A stretch of 64,000 bases of DNA from an uncultured Pelagibacteraceae bacterium (lineage in GTDB: Bacteria > Pseudomonadota > Alphaproteobacteria > Pelagibacterales > Pelagibacteraceae): assembly GCA_902595625.1 (NCBI GenBank), contig CACJQQ010000006.1:1-64000 (forward strand), written 5' to 3'. Of the stretch, positions 27,220-37,370 are shown piece after piece. The notes beneath the pieces were generated by a model. That model worked only from the letters and a program-made list of their open reading frames with translations. It did not search any database and was not told the origin of the DNA. Both the position numbers and the translations under genes were made by a program. Numbering within the stretch: position 1 is the stretch's first letter; each line of letters opens with the position of its first letter.

Positions 27220-28047
27220 GTGCAAAAATTAAATCAGTCTTATATTAAAACAGTTGTAATGAAAGCTCTAGAAGAAGACTTAAGGCCTAGAGGTGATATA
27301 ACTACTAACCTCATAAATTCGAAAAATAAAATAATCAAAGCTAAGATCATAGCTAAACAAGATGGAGTAATTGCTGGATTAGAATTCTGCAAAATGGCCT
27401 TTAAATTAATTGGAAAAGAGACAGTCTTTATCAAAAAAATATCTGATGGTAAAAAAATAAAAAAAAATAAAATAATTGCCGAAATAAGAGCCAAAATTAA
27501 AACAATCTTAATTGCTGAAAGAACTGCTTTAAACTTTCTTAATCATGCCTCTGGAATTGCAACGTTAACAAATCAGTTTACAAAAAAAATTAGAAAAAAA
27601 ACAAAGATTTGCTGTACGAGAAAAACAACACCTAATTTGAGAACTCTTGAAAAATATGCTGTAAAAAAAGGAGGTGGCTATAATCATAGGTATAATTTAA
27701 GTGATGAAATTTTAATAAAAGAAAATCATATTAGTGCATCTAATAACCTTAAAGAATTAATTAAAAAAGCTATTAAAACAAAAAAAATAGTAACTGTAGA
27801 AATTGAAAATTTTAATCAACTCAAACAGATTATGGGTCTAAAATTTAAAAGAATTCTTTTTGATAATTTGAACTATTTACAATTAAAAAAATGTTTAAAG
27901 CTTTGTAAAAATAAATATCAAACAGAGTACTCAGGTAACGCCACATTAAAAAATATAAGTCAAATATCTAAAACGGGTGTAGATAGAATTTCTGTTGGAA
28001 CTATTACTCATAGTGCTAAATCGTTTGATACAACTTTATTATTTTGA
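27220..28047 (+). CDS. nadC: Nicotinate-nucleotide pyrophosphorylase (quinolinate phosphoribosyltransferase)
   Basis: Turns quinolinate and PRPP into nicotinate mononucleotide. 275 aa from a GTG start 3 nt after the nadA stop, which fits coupling. Seen: EDLRPRGDITTNLI at about 15-28, the substrate-binding RKTTPNLRTLEKYAVKKGGG at about 130-149, and HRYNLSDEILIKENH. Its end overlaps ppdK by 9 nt, tail to tail. Confidence 0.95.
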   Translation: MQKLNQSYIKTVVMKALEEDLRPRGDITTNLINSKNKIIKAKIIAKQDGVIAGLEFCKMAFKLIGKETVFIKKISDGKKIKKNKIIAEIRAKIKTILIAERTALNFLNHASGIATLTNQFTKKIRKKTKICCTRKTTPNLRTLEKYAVKKGGGYNHRYNLSDEILIKENHISASNNLKELIKKAIKTKKIVTVEIENFNQLKQIMGLKFKRILFDNLNYLQLKKCLKLCKNKYQTEYSGNATLKNISQISKTGVDRISVGTITHSAKSFDTTLLF

Positions 28048-30699
28048 TAATTCTGCTTGAGCGGCCGCTAATCTTGCTACTGGAACTCTGAACGGAGAAC
28101 AAGAAACATAGTTAAGACCTGTTCTAGAGCAAAATTCAATACTCTTTGGATCGCCACCATGTTCGCCACAAATACCTAGCTTGATATTTTTATTCGTCTT
28201 TCTTCCTCTCGAAGATGCTATTTCTACAAGCTCACCTACTCCGTTTTGATCAATGCTAACAAATGGATCTACATCAAAAATTTTATTATCGATATAATCG
28301 TTTAAAAATTTTCCTGAGTCGTCTCGGCTTATACCTAATGTTGTTTGTGTTAAATCATTAGTTCCAAAGCTAAAGAAATCAGCATGTTTTGAAATAGATT
28401 TCGCTTGTAAAGCGGCACGTGGTAATTCAATCATAGTACCTACCATATATTCAAGTTTTAATTTATTTTCTTTTTCTATTTCTTTAGCTATTTTATTAAC
28501 TAAGGCTCTTAGAATTTTTAATTCTGAGTCAGTTGATACTAAAGGTATCATTATTTCTACAAAGGCTGCTTTTACTTTTTGTTTTTTTAATTCGACTATA
28601 GCTTCAAATATTGCTCTACATTGCATCTCATAAATCTCTGGAAAAGAAATTCCAAGTCTACATCCTCTATGTCCAAGCATAGGATTTTCCTCATGAAGTT
28701 CTGCTATTCTATCTTTAACTTCTTTCGCCGATAAATTTAAAGATCTTGCCACTTCCTCTATGTCTTTATCAGCTTTTGGTAAAAATTCATGAAGCGGGGG
28801 ATCTAATAGTCTTACTGTTACCGGTAAACCTGACATAACTTTAAATATTTTTTTAAAGTCTTCTTTTTGATGAGGTAAAAGTTTATCCAGCGCACTATTT
28901 CTATCTTCCTTTGATTTAGATAAAATCATTTGTCTTACAGATAAAATTCTTTCCTCATCAAAGAACATATGCTCTGTTCTACACAAACCGATCCCTTCAG
29001 CACCAAAATCTCTTGCTGTTTTACTGTCTGCTTCTGTTTCAGCATTTGTTCTAACTTTTAATTTTCTAAATTCATCAGCCCATTTCATTATTGTAGAAAA
29101 GTAACCAGAAATTTCAGGTTGAACAGTAGGAACTAATCCTTTCATTACCTTTCCGCTTCCACCGTCTATAGTAATAATGTCTCCCTCTTTGATAATCACG
29201 TTTTCAGTTTTAAATTGTTTTAATTCATAATCGATTGTAATTTCGCTTGAACCTGAAACACATGGTCTGCCCATACCTCTTGCAACAACGGCAGCATGAC
29301 TTGTCATTCCTCCTCTTGCAGTAAGAATTCCTTTTGCGGCATGCATTCCATGTATATCCTCTGGTGAAGTTTCTAATCTTACTAGTATTGTATCTTGCAT
29401 CATTCCATTTAATTTTTCTGCTTCATCAGCCGTAAAAACAACTTTACCACTCGCAGCTCCCGGGGATGCAGGTAATCCTGAAGCAATAACTTCTTTTTCA
29501 ACTTTATCATCTAAAGTTGGATGTAATAATGTATCTAAAGTATTTGGATCAATTCTTTTGATTGCTTCTTTTTTTGAAATTAATTTTTCTTTAACCATGT
29601 CAACTGCAATTTTTATTGCAGCTTTAGCAGTTCTTTTTCCTGATCTAGTTTGCAGCATCCAAAGTTTATTATTCTCAACTGTAAACTCGATATCTTGCAT
29701 ATCTTTATAGTACTTCTCTAGCTTAAGAAATACTTTTGCTAATTCTTTATAAACTTTAGGCATCGCCTCTTCCATCGAGGGATCTTTTGAACCGGAATCT
29801 TGTTTAGCTTTTTTAGTAATGTACTGAGGAGTTCTGGTACCTGCTACAACATCTTCACCTTGTGCATTAATTAAAAATTCTCCGAAAAAGGAATTTTCTC
29901 CAGTTGAAGGATTTCTAGTGAACGCAACTCCTGTTGAACAATCATCACCCATATTTCCAAAAACCATAGCTTGAACGTTTACTGCTGTTCCCCAATGATC
30001 TGGGATTTGATTTAATTTCCTATAAGTTTTTGCTCTTTGACTATCCCAAGATAGAAATACAGCATTGATGGCTCCTAATAATTGTTCTTTGACATCTTGA
30101 GGGAAGTTGATTTTTTTTTCTTTTTTTACTAATTCTTTAAAATTAATAATTAATCCATCCCAATCACTTTCGTCTAAATCTGTGTCTAACAAAACTCCTT
30201 TGGTCAACTTGTAGTTATCAATTAGCTCTTCAAACAGATGTCCCTCCACACCCAAAACTACGTTGCTATACATTTGTATAAATCTTCTGTAACTATCTTT
30301 AGCAAATCTTCCGTTAGATGTTTTCTTTTTTAATGATTCTACTGTTTTATCATTTAAGCCAAGATTAAGGATAGTGTCCATCATGCCAGGCATTGAAATT
30401 CTAGCTCCTGATCTAACTGAAACTAGTAATGGATTTTTAAGATCACCAAATTTCTTTTTTGTTTTCTTTTCAATATTTTTAAGTTCTGTTTCAACATTTT
30501 TAATTACGTTTTTAGGGAGTTTTTTTTTATTTTTGTAAAAAAGATCACAAACATCTGTGGTAATGGTAAATCCTGGGGGTACGGGCAAACCCAATCTACC
30601 CATCTCACCAAGGTTTGCTCCTTTTCCGCCCAAAATATTTTTTTTATTCTTTAGCTTTTTGGCGGATTTATCATCGAAACTAAATACAACTTTTGTCAT
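28039..30699 (-). CDS. ppdK: Pyruvate, phosphate dikinase
   Basis: Reversible pyruvate + ATP + Pi to PEP + AMP + PPi, a gluconeogenic or PPi-saving glycolytic step. 886 aa. N-terminal ATP-grasp domain (GGKGANLGEMGRLGLPVPPG at about 24-43), swivelling domain with the phospho-His in GGMTSHAAVVARGMG at about 458-472, and the C-terminal PEP/pyruvate barrel with GIGLCRTEHMFF and LGHRGCRLG. Ends ...GEHGGDPKSIEFCSRTG. SAR11 strains often lack standard glycolytic kinases, which makes this a plausible key enzyme. It abuts glyS. Confidence 0.96.
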   Translation of the reverse strand: MTKVVFSFDDKSAKKLKNKKNILGGKGANLGEMGRLGLPVPPGFTITTDVCDLFYKNKKKLPKNVIKNVETELKNIEKKTKKKFGDLKNPLLVSVRSGARISMPGMMDTILNLGLNDKTVESLKKKTSNGRFAKDSYRRFIQMYSNVVLGVEGHLFEELIDNYKLTKGVLLDTDLDESDWDGLIINFKELVKKEKKINFPQDVKEQLLGAINAVFLSWDSQRAKTYRKLNQIPDHWGTAVNVQAMVFGNMGDDCSTGVAFTRNPSTGENSFFGEFLINAQGEDVVAGTRTPQYITKKAKQDSGSKDPSMEEAMPKVYKELAKVFLKLEKYYKDMQDIEFTVENNKLWMLQTRSGKRTAKAAIKIAVDMVKEKLISKKEAIKRIDPNTLDTLLHPTLDDKVEKEVIASGLPASPGAASGKVVFTADEAEKLNGMMQDTILVRLETSPEDIHGMHAAKGILTARGGMTSHAAVVARGMGRPCVSGSSEITIDYELKQFKTENVIIKEGDIITIDGGSGKVMKGLVPTVQPEISGYFSTIMKWADEFRKLKVRTNAETEADSKTARDFGAEGIGLCRTEHMFFDEERILSVRQMILSKSKEDRNSALDKLLPHQKEDFKKIFKVMSGLPVTVRLLDPPLHEFLPKADKDIEEVARSLNLSAKEVKDRIAELHEENPMLGHRGCRLGISFPEIYEMQCRAIFEAIVELKKQKVKAAFVEIMIPLVSTDSELKILRALVNKIAKEIEKENKLKLEYMVGTMIELPRAALQAKSISKHADFFSFGTNDLTQTTLGISRDDSGKFLNDYIDNKIFDVDPFVSIDQNGVGELVEIASSRGRKTNKNIKLGICGEHGGDPKSIEFCSRTGLNYVSCSPFRVPVARLAAAQAELSK

Positions 30700-32753
30700 T
30701 ATAGGCCTTCTAATTTTGAAAAATCAATAAAGTTATCAAAAGTATTACAAAACATTTTTAATAACTCTAATCGATTATTTTTAATATCCTGATTTTCATC
30801 ATTTACTACGACATTGTCAAAAAAATTATCGGTAGATTCTTTCGTATCAGAAAGCTTTATCAACAAGCTTTCATAGTCCTTATTGTCATCTTTAACTGTA
30901 AAAGCTTTCCGGATCTCATTTATTTTTTCATGAAGTATTTTTTCTTCATCTTTTCTAAATAATACAGCATCAGGCCTACCCGTGATTCCCTTTCCAGCTT
31001 TGTCTAAAATATTTGATGCTCTTTTATACGAGCTAATTGCATTCAGTCCGATGCCTTTATTTTTGTATTTATTCATTAAAAGTGTTTTTGCATAGAGAGC
31101 TAAGAAATTATCTCCAGCGTGAGAACTAATTGATGCCTCAATAATATCTGCCTTAATATTTTTTAATTTTAATACGTTTCGCATTCTTTCCTTTATAAAT
31201 TCTAGAACTTGTTGTTCAGTTTTTTCATTTTTAATTTCAACGCCTTGTTCTTGATAAAGTCTTATGGCGTAACTAATTAAATCTCTAAGTTTAAATGATA
31301 ATTTATTTTCAATAATTATTCTTAGTAGTCCAATTGCAGCTCGTCTTAAAGCAAAAGGGTCTTTTGAACTAGTAGGTTTTTCATCAATAACGAAAAAACC
31401 AACTAAGGTATCTATCTTATCTACAATTGAAATGGAGTAGCTAAAGGGTTTCTTGGGTAAAACTGATGTTAGCCCTATTGGTAAATAATGATCGCTTACT
31501 GAATTTGCTACATCTTCGTCAAAACCTTGTGCTAGCGCAAAATATTTTCCCATAACGCCCTGAAGCTCTGGATATTCTCCAACCAGGTCTGAACATAAAT
31601 CAGATTTAGAAATTGATGCTGCGACTTGAACTTTTTCTTTGTTAATATTTAAATCATCTGACAGTAGACCTGCCAATTGTCTTAATCTCTGTGTTTTATC
31701 ATAAATAGTACCAAGATTTTCATAAAAAGTTACTGATTTAAGGTTGGCTATTTGTTTAATTAAATTTTTAGATCTATCTTTATCCCAAAAAAATTTAGCA
31801 TCTGCTAGTCTTGCCTCGACAACCCTTTTATTTCCTTGGGTAATTAATTTTTTTTCATCTTTTTTATTTGCCACAACAAAAAAATAATTAGTTAACCTGT
31901 CTCTGCTATCAAAAATTGGGAAGTATCTTTGGTGTTTTTCTAAAGTAGATATTATAATTTCTTTAGGTATTTCTAGATAATCTTTGTTAAAACTTATATG
32001 AAGTAAATTTGGATCCTCTACAATGTTAACAACTTCTTCTAAAAGTTTTGTATTTAAATTTTCTTTGTATTGTTTAGATTGAGAAAATGCATTTATTTTT
32101 TTAAGAATGATCTCTTCTCTTTCCTTGTGATCGACTATTATTCTATTGCTTTTTAAAAAATTTAAGTAATCTTTAATATCTTTTACTTTTTTTGTTTTTG
32201 TAACTAAATCTTGTTCTATAATTATTTCATCTGTTACATCAAGATGCTCATAATTAAATGGTAATTTTTTATTATTATAACTTGCAAATATTGACCTGAG
32301 AGGCCTTCCCCACATCAAATTATGATCTGACCATTTCATAGATTTTTTCCAATTAATTGATCCAATTGCCTTTGGTATAATTTTAATTAATAAGTCCTCT
32401 ACCAAGATTGATTGAGATTGTGTTTTGATAAAATAAAATTTTCCCTTATCAGTATCTTTTTCAATTAATTCTTTTAGAGAGGAGCTTTTTGCTCTAAGGA
32501 AACCCTGGATCACTTGATCTGGAGATCCTACCTTAGGTCCTTTAATTTCTTTAGCTTCTATTTTAATTTTTTCAGCTAGTTCTTTTATAAGTAGCGTCAA
32601 TCTGGTTGGAGAGGAATAAACAAACAATTCTTTATATTTAATATTCTTTTCTTTAAATGTGTTTTCAATAAATTGTTTTATTTGAGATCTTGCCGCTATT
32701 TGCAATTGTGGTGGAATTTCCTCGCTATATAATTCCAATAAAAGTTCTGCCAT
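30699..32753 (-). CDS. glyS: Glycyl-tRNA synthetase beta subunit
   Basis: tRNA-binding subunit of the bacterial alpha2-beta2 enzyme. 684 aa. The start MAELLLELYSEEIPPQ is typical of GlyS, with WGRPLRSI, KHQRYFPI, and a DALV-type HD-like and anticodon region after about 400. It follows glyQ with 3 nt spacing, the standard gene pair. Confidence 0.96.
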   Translation of the reverse strand: MAELLLELYSEEIPPQLQIAARSQIKQFIENTFKEKNIKYKELFVYSSPTRLTLLIKELAEKIKIEAKEIKGPKVGSPDQVIQGFLRAKSSSLKELIEKDTDKGKFYFIKTQSQSILVEDLLIKIIPKAIGSINWKKSMKWSDHNLMWGRPLRSIFASYNNKKLPFNYEHLDVTDEIIIEQDLVTKTKKVKDIKDYLNFLKSNRIIVDHKEREEIILKKINAFSQSKQYKENLNTKLLEEVVNIVEDPNLLHISFNKDYLEIPKEIIISTLEKHQRYFPIFDSRDRLTNYFFVVANKKDEKKLITQGNKRVVEARLADAKFFWDKDRSKNLIKQIANLKSVTFYENLGTIYDKTQRLRQLAGLLSDDLNINKEKVQVAASISKSDLCSDLVGEYPELQGVMGKYFALAQGFDEDVANSVSDHYLPIGLTSVLPKKPFSYSISIVDKIDTLVGFFVIDEKPTSSKDPFALRRAAIGLLRIIIENKLSFKLRDLISYAIRLYQEQGVEIKNEKTEQQVLEFIKERMRNVLKLKNIKADIIEASISSHAGDNFLALYAKTLLMNKYKNKGIGLNAISSYKRASNILDKAGKGITGRPDAVLFRKDEEKILHEKINEIRKAFTVKDDNKDYESLLIKLSDTKESTDNFFDNVVVNDENQDIKNNRLELLKMFCNTFDNFIDFSKLEGL

Positions 32754-32756
32754 AAT

Positions 32757-33653
32757 TTAACTTTGTGAGCTCAACCATAAGGCACCGCACCCTTTTGCGA
32801 GCTCCCTAATTCTAGTTATATAACCAGTCCTTTCTGCAACACCGATGACACCACGAGCATCTAGTAAATTAAAAATATGACTAGCTTTTAGACATTGATC
32901 ATAAGCTGGTAATGATAGTTTTTTTTCAAGTAAAGATTTACATTCATCTTCTGCATTTTCAAAAGTTTTAAGTAAAGTATCAGTATTTGCAAACTCAAAA
33001 TTATAAGCGGAAAATTCTTTTTCAGCTTGAAAAAAAACTTCTTTATATTTGACTCCGTCATTGTTCCAATCAAGGTCAAAAACATTATTTTTTCCTTGGA
33101 CAAACATACAAAGTCTCTCAAGACCGTAGGTAATTTCCACTGGGACAGGTTTACATTCTATACCAGTCATTTGTTGAAAATACGTAAATTGAGTTATCTC
33201 CATTCCATCACACCAAACTTCCCATCCTAATCCTGCCGCTCCTAAAGTTGGACTTTCCCAATCATCTTCAACGAAACGGATATCATGATTTTTTACATTA
33301 ATACCAATAGTCGCTAAACTTTTTAAATAAAGTTGTTTAATATTTTTTGGAGAGGGTTTTATAATTACTTGATATTGATAGTAGTGTTGCAATCTATTTG
33401 GATTTTCACCGTACCTACCGTCTGTTGGTCTTCTTGAAGGCTGTACGTACGCAGCCTTCCAGGGTTTTGGACCAAGAGATCTTAAGGTTGTGGCCGGGTG
33501 AAAAGTTCCGGCTCCAACTTCCATATCATAGGGTTGTAAAATAACGCATCCATATTTTCCCCAAAATTTTTGAAGATTCATTATTATGTCCTGAAAAGAT
33601 AAAAATATTAATTTTTTAGATATTTTTGTTTTTACTTTTTTTTTTACTGGCAT
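32757..33653 (-). CDS. glyQ: Glycyl-tRNA synthetase alpha subunit
   Basis: Class II catalytic subunit. 298 aa. Seen: [35 protein letters not shown] (class II motif region), [23 protein letters not shown] (motif 2), and LERLCMF near the middle. About 15 extra lysine-rich residues at the N-terminus may reflect a start further down. It abuts sppA upstream, so sppA-glyQ-glyS-ppdK may be one unit. Confidence 0.96.
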   Translation of the reverse strand: MPVKKKVKTKISKKLIFLSFQDIIMNLQKFWGKYGCVILQPYDMEVGAGTFHPATTLRSLGPKPWKAAYVQPSRRPTDGRYGENPNRLQHYYQYQVIIKPSPKNIKQLYLKSLATIGINVKNHDIRFVEDDWESPTLGAAGLGWEVWCDGMEITQFTYFQQMTGIECKPVPVEITYGLERLCMFVQGKNNVFDLDWNNDGVKYKEVFFQAEKEFSAYNFEFANTDTLLKTFENAEDECKSLLEKKLSLPAYDQCLKASHIFNLLDARGVIGVAERTGYITRIRELAKGCGALWLSSQS

Positions 33654-34466
33654 TTATAAACCAAATTTTTGCCACATCGATTTTTCTTCTAAAATATTAG
33701 CTAGTCTATCAACGGGATCTTGAATTGAAGAAGATAGTTTTCTTGCGATAAATCCTTTTGGTTTTTCAAAGTTTTTAATAATTACTTTATCGCCAAATTT
33801 TTCTTTTAAAACTTGATCAGCATTACCGATGCCATCAATTAATCCGAGGTTTAAAGATGTTTTTCCCGTCCAAAATTCACCTGTAAAAATATTATTTTTT
33901 TCAGGATCTTTAAGCTTAGCACCTCTGCTTGTTTCAACAACTTTAATAAAATCAGCATGTAGTTCCAATTGAATACTCTTTAATCTTTTAACATCCTCTT
34001 CTTTCTCTTCTACAAATGGATCTAAAGTACTTTTATTTTTTCCCGCCGTATAAACTCTTCGCTCAACTCCAATTTTTTTAATTAAGTCTTTAAATCCAAA
34101 TGAAGCAGAAATTACACCGATTGATCCAATTATAGAACTAGAGTTTGCATAAATTTCGTCACCTGCACATGAGATTAAGTAACCCCCTGATGCAGCTACG
34201 TCTTCAGCAAAAATGATAACTTTAACTTTTTTTTTCTCAGCTAATTGCCTTATATAGCTATAAATTAAATGTGATTGTACAGGAGATCCTCCGGGCGAAT
34301 TAATCGATATCGCAACGTGAGTAATTTTTTTTAAAGAAAAAGCCTTTTTTAAAATATCTCTTTGGCCGGCAAGATCTATGCCTTTATTGAACCGACCGGC
34401 AGATCCAATGACACCAGTTAATCTCACATGCGGTACGATTTTTTTTTTTTTAAAAATTGAAAACAT
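33654..34466 (-). CDS. sppA: S49-family signal peptide peptidase (SppA/SohB-like)
   Basis: Serine protease family that degrades cleaved signal peptides at the membrane. 270 aa, the short single-domain class. Seen: INSPGGSPVQSHLIYSYI at about 66-83, the nucleophile Ser in DVAASGGYLISCAGD at about 104-118, and SIIGSIGVIS. No clear N-terminal membrane helix remains, unlike E. coli SppA, so it may be peripheral. First gene of the run toward ppdK. Confidence 0.88.
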   Translation of the reverse strand: MFSIFKKKKIVPHVRLTGVIGSAGRFNKGIDLAGQRDILKKAFSLKKITHVAISINSPGGSPVQSHLIYSYIRQLAEKKKVKVIIFAEDVAASGGYLISCAGDEIYANSSSIIGSIGVISASFGFKDLIKKIGVERRVYTAGKNKSTLDPFVEEKEEDVKRLKSIQLELHADFIKVVETSRGAKLKDPEKNNIFTGEFWTGKTSLNLGLIDGIGNADQVLKEKFGDKVIIKNFEKPKGFIARKLSSSIQDPVDRLANILEEKSMWQKFGL

Positions 34467-34610
34467 AATTTTGATGAATGATAATATTCTTATAACAGTA
34501 ATAAACTAAATTTTAATATTAAATTACGCTACTTATAGTTGAATTATAGGTGCGTCACCAAGTTTCCATTTAAAAATTTATTCTTTTTAAAATCGATTAT
34601 AAGTAAAGTT

Positions 34611-35624
34611 ATGGGATCTGTTATACCACTTAAAAAATCTGCTAATTCAGCTTACCTAGAGCTCAAGAACATACTTGCATCAAAACTTCAAAAAGTTGAG
34701 AGCTTGATTGAACAAAAACTTAAAAGTGACGTCAACTTAATTGAGAAAATGAGTGAACATCATTTGAAATCAGGAGGCAAAAGATTGAGAGCGTTATTAA
34801 CTTTAGAGTCAGCTAAGCTAACTGGTTATAAAGAAGATGATAGGGATATTAATTTAGCTGCGTGTGTTGAGCTCATTCATTCAGCAACGTTATTACATGA
34901 CGATGTAATTGATGAAAGTTCATTAAGACGAGGAGTTAAAACCACAAATTCAATATGGGGAAATCAATCATCAATTTTAGTTGGTGATTATCTTCTAAGC
35001 AGATGTTTTGAAATTATGGTTCAAGATGGTGATCTAGAAGTGTTGCAACTTTTATCTTCAACATCTGCTAAAATTGCACAAGGTGAAGTACTTCAACTAC
35101 AACACAAAGGTGAAGCAGACCTTTTGGAAGAAACATACATAGATATAATAAATTTAAAAACTGCAGCACTTTTTTCTGCGGCAACAAAAACAGGCGCTTG
35201 TATTTCGGGAAGTAATGAAAAAGAAAAAAAAGCATTAGAGTCTTATGGTAGAAATTTAGGTCTTGCTTTTCAAATAGCAGATGACGCTCTCGATTATTAC
35301 GCAAAAGAAAAATTTTTTGGTAAAGAAATTGGGAAAGATTTTTATGAAGGAAAAGTTACTCTTCCACTTATAACTATATTTCAAAAAGGAAATGAAGAAG
35401 AAAAAGAATTTTTAACAGAAATAATGAAAAAAGAGAAAAGAACTGAGGAGGATTTTAGTGAGACACTAGCTCTAATATTTAAATATAAAGCAGTAGAGAC
35501 AAGTATAAAAAAAGCGGAATATTTTGTAAACGTTTCCTACGATGCTTTAGCAATTTTTCCAGACAGCGAAGACAAAAGAATACTACAAAATTTAACTAGT
35601 TTTAGTTTAAATAGATCATTTTAG
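34611..35624 (+). CDS. ispB: Trans-polyprenyl diphosphate synthase (octaprenyl/decaprenyl type)
   Basis: Makes the long isoprenoid side chain of ubiquinone. 337 aa from the ATG at 34611; a TTG 72 nt upstream gives an unrelated N-terminus and is rejected. First Asp-rich motif LLHDDVIDESSLRRG and second motif AFQIADDALDYYA are both present, with GGKRLRALL before them. Long-chain specificity is inferred from length and similarity. Convergent with pdxH, sharing a 4-nt TTAG at the stops. Confidence 0.92.
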   Translation: MGSVIPLKKSANSAYLELKNILASKLQKVESLIEQKLKSDVNLIEKMSEHHLKSGGKRLRALLTLESAKLTGYKEDDRDINLAACVELIHSATLLHDDVIDESSLRRGVKTTNSIWGNQSSILVGDYLLSRCFEIMVQDGDLEVLQLLSSTSAKIAQGEVLQLQHKGEADLLEETYIDIINLKTAALFSAATKTGACISGSNEKEKKALESYGRNLGLAFQIADDALDYYAKEKFFGKEIGKDFYEGKVTLPLITIFQKGNEEEKEFLTEIMKKEKRTEEDFSETLALIFKYKAVETSIKKAEYFVNVSYDALAIFPDSEDKRILQNLTSFSLNRSF

Positions 35625-36253
35625 GGATAAAGAAGTTCTTTTTCCCATTTTCCATTTTTATTTTTATAGTTCAGCCTTTCATGAATTCTTCCTTCTCCAT
35701 CAACCCAAAACTCTATCTCATCTGGTAAGACTCTCCAACCAGACCAATGTGGGGGTCTTGGAACATTATTTTCATCTGGATATTTTTTTTCAAATTCTTT
35801 AATTTTTTTTAAAAACGTTTCTCTTTTATCTAAAGTTTTAGATTGTGAAGATGCCCAAGCGCTAATTCTATTTTTGTAAGGTCTAGAGTTGTAATATTCA
35901 TCTGCCTCTTTGTCTGAAACCACTTCAACTTTTCCGATCACTCTTACTTGACGTCTTAAACTTTTCCAATGGAAACACATAGATGCTTTTTGATTTTCTT
36001 TAAGTTCACCACCTTTTTTACTATTAAAATTTGTATAAAAAACAAAACCCTTATTGCTTAAACCCTTTAATAGTACCATTCTTACATTTGGTTGATTGTT
36101 TTTATTTGAGGTAGCTACTGCTACTGCATTTGGATCGTTTATTTCGGTCTCCTCTGCCTTAGAAAACCATTTTTTGAATAAATCTATAGGATTATCTATG
36201 TCCTCGAAACAACTATCAATACCAAGTGAATTTTTGCCATTTTTTTGATTCAT
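35621..36253 (-). CDS. pdxH: Pyridoxamine 5'-phosphate oxidase
   Basis: FMN enzyme giving pyridoxal 5'-phosphate. 210 aa. Seen: PNVRMVLLKG (about 55-64), FYTNFNSKKGGELKENQKASMCFHW (FMN/PLP site), and the C-terminal signature WSGWRVLPDEIEFW followed by RIHERLNY. Complete family pattern. Divergent from aroC with a 34-bp gap. Confidence 0.95.
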   Translation of the reverse strand: MNQKNGKNSLGIDSCFEDIDNPIDLFKKWFSKAEETEINDPNAVAVATSNKNNQPNVRMVLLKGLSNKGFVFYTNFNSKKGGELKENQKASMCFHWKSLRRQVRVIGKVEVVSDKEADEYYNSRPYKNRISAWASSQSKTLDKRETFLKKIKEFEKKYPDENNVPRPPHWSGWRVLPDEIEFWVDGEGRIHERLNYKNKNGKWEKELLYP

Positions 36254-36287
36254 ATCTTTATTAAAATAAACTATACATTAATTATCT

Positions 36288-37370
36288 ATGTCTTTTAATA
36301 CATTTGGAAAAATATTTAGATTTACTACCTGGGGCGAGTCCCATGGACCTGCTATAGGCTGTGTAATAGATGGTTGTCCTCCTAATATTCCGTTAACTGA
36401 GAAAGATATTCAGGCTGATATGGATAGGAGAAGACCGGGACAATCTAAATTTACCACTCAAAGAAAAGAGCCAGACAAAGTAATTATACTATCAGGGGTT
36501 TTTGAAGGTAAAACTACTGGTACACCTATCTCAATAATTATTTACAACGAAGATAAGAAGTCTAGAGATTACGAGTCCATCAAAAATAAATTTAGACCTG
36601 GGCATGCCGATTACACCTATTTAAAAAAATATGGTATTCGAGATTTTAGAGGTGGTGGCCGTCAGTCTGCAAGAGAGACTGCTAGCAGAGTTGCTGCGGG
36701 AGCTGTTGCAAGAGTAGTTTTAAAAAAGATTTTAGGTAAAAAGTTTAATGTTATCGGTGCTGTCACTCAATTAGGTTTAATGTCTTGCGATAAATCCAAC
36801 TGGAAAGATGCGGAAATTAGAAAAAATCCTTTCTTTTGTCCCGATAAAAAATCGGTCAAATTGTGGGAGGATTATCTTTTAGCAGTAAGAAAAGCAGGAT
36901 CATCGTGTGGAGCAATAATTGAATTGAGAGCTACCGGAGTTCCGGTTGGCTTGGGTGCACCTATTTATTCAAAACTAGATACTGATATCTCAGCCGCATT
37001 AATGAGTATCAATGCAGTAAAAGGTGTTAACATTGGGTCGGGTATGAATGCAGCTTTTTTGAGTGGTGAAGAGAATTCTGACGAAATTAGAAAAAAATCA
37101 GGAAAAATAAAATTTAAGACAAATCATGCTGGTGGAATTCTTGGGGGAATTTCATCAGGACAAGACATAATTGCTTCATTTGCTGTTAAACCTACATCTT
37201 CTATTTTAACAAGTCGAGAGACAATTGATAAGAAAGGAAAGAATACAAAAATATCTGTTAGAGGGAGACATGATCCGTGTGTAGGAATTAGAGCAGTGCC
37301 AATTGGAGAAGCAATGATCAGCTGCGTGTTACTTGATCACTTATTAATGCATAAGGCACAGTGTGGTTAG
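36288..37370 (+). CDS. aroC: Chorismate synthase
   Basis: Last step of the shikimate pathway, FMN-dependent. 360 aa. Seen: [19 protein letters not shown] at about 11-29, [18 protein letters not shown] at about 44-61, the [20 protein letters not shown] signature at about 122-141, and a C-terminal [18 protein letters not shown]. Stop shared with convergent dxs. Confidence 0.97.
   Translation: MSFNTFGKIFRFTTWGESHGPAIGCVIDGCPPNIPLTEKDIQADMDRRRPGQSKFTTQRKEPDKVIILSGVFEGKTTGTPISIIIYNEDKKSRDYESIKNKFRPGHADYTYLKKYGIRDFRGGGRQSARETASRVAAGAVARVVLKKILGKKFNVIGAVTQLGLMSCDKSNWKDAEIRKNPFFCPDKKSVKLWEDYLLAVRKAGSSCGAIIELRATGVPVGLGAPIYSKLDTDISAALMSINAVKGVNIGSGMNAAFLSGEENSDEIRKKSGKIKFKTNHAGGILGGISSGQDIIASFAVKPTSSILTSRETIDKKGKNTKISVRGRHDPCVGIRAVPIGEAMISCVLLDHLLMHKAQCG

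Noticed and set aside
34539-34610. Upstream extension of ispB from a TTG
   Set aside because: The added residues do not resemble polyprenyl synthases; the ATG at 34611 fits the family start.
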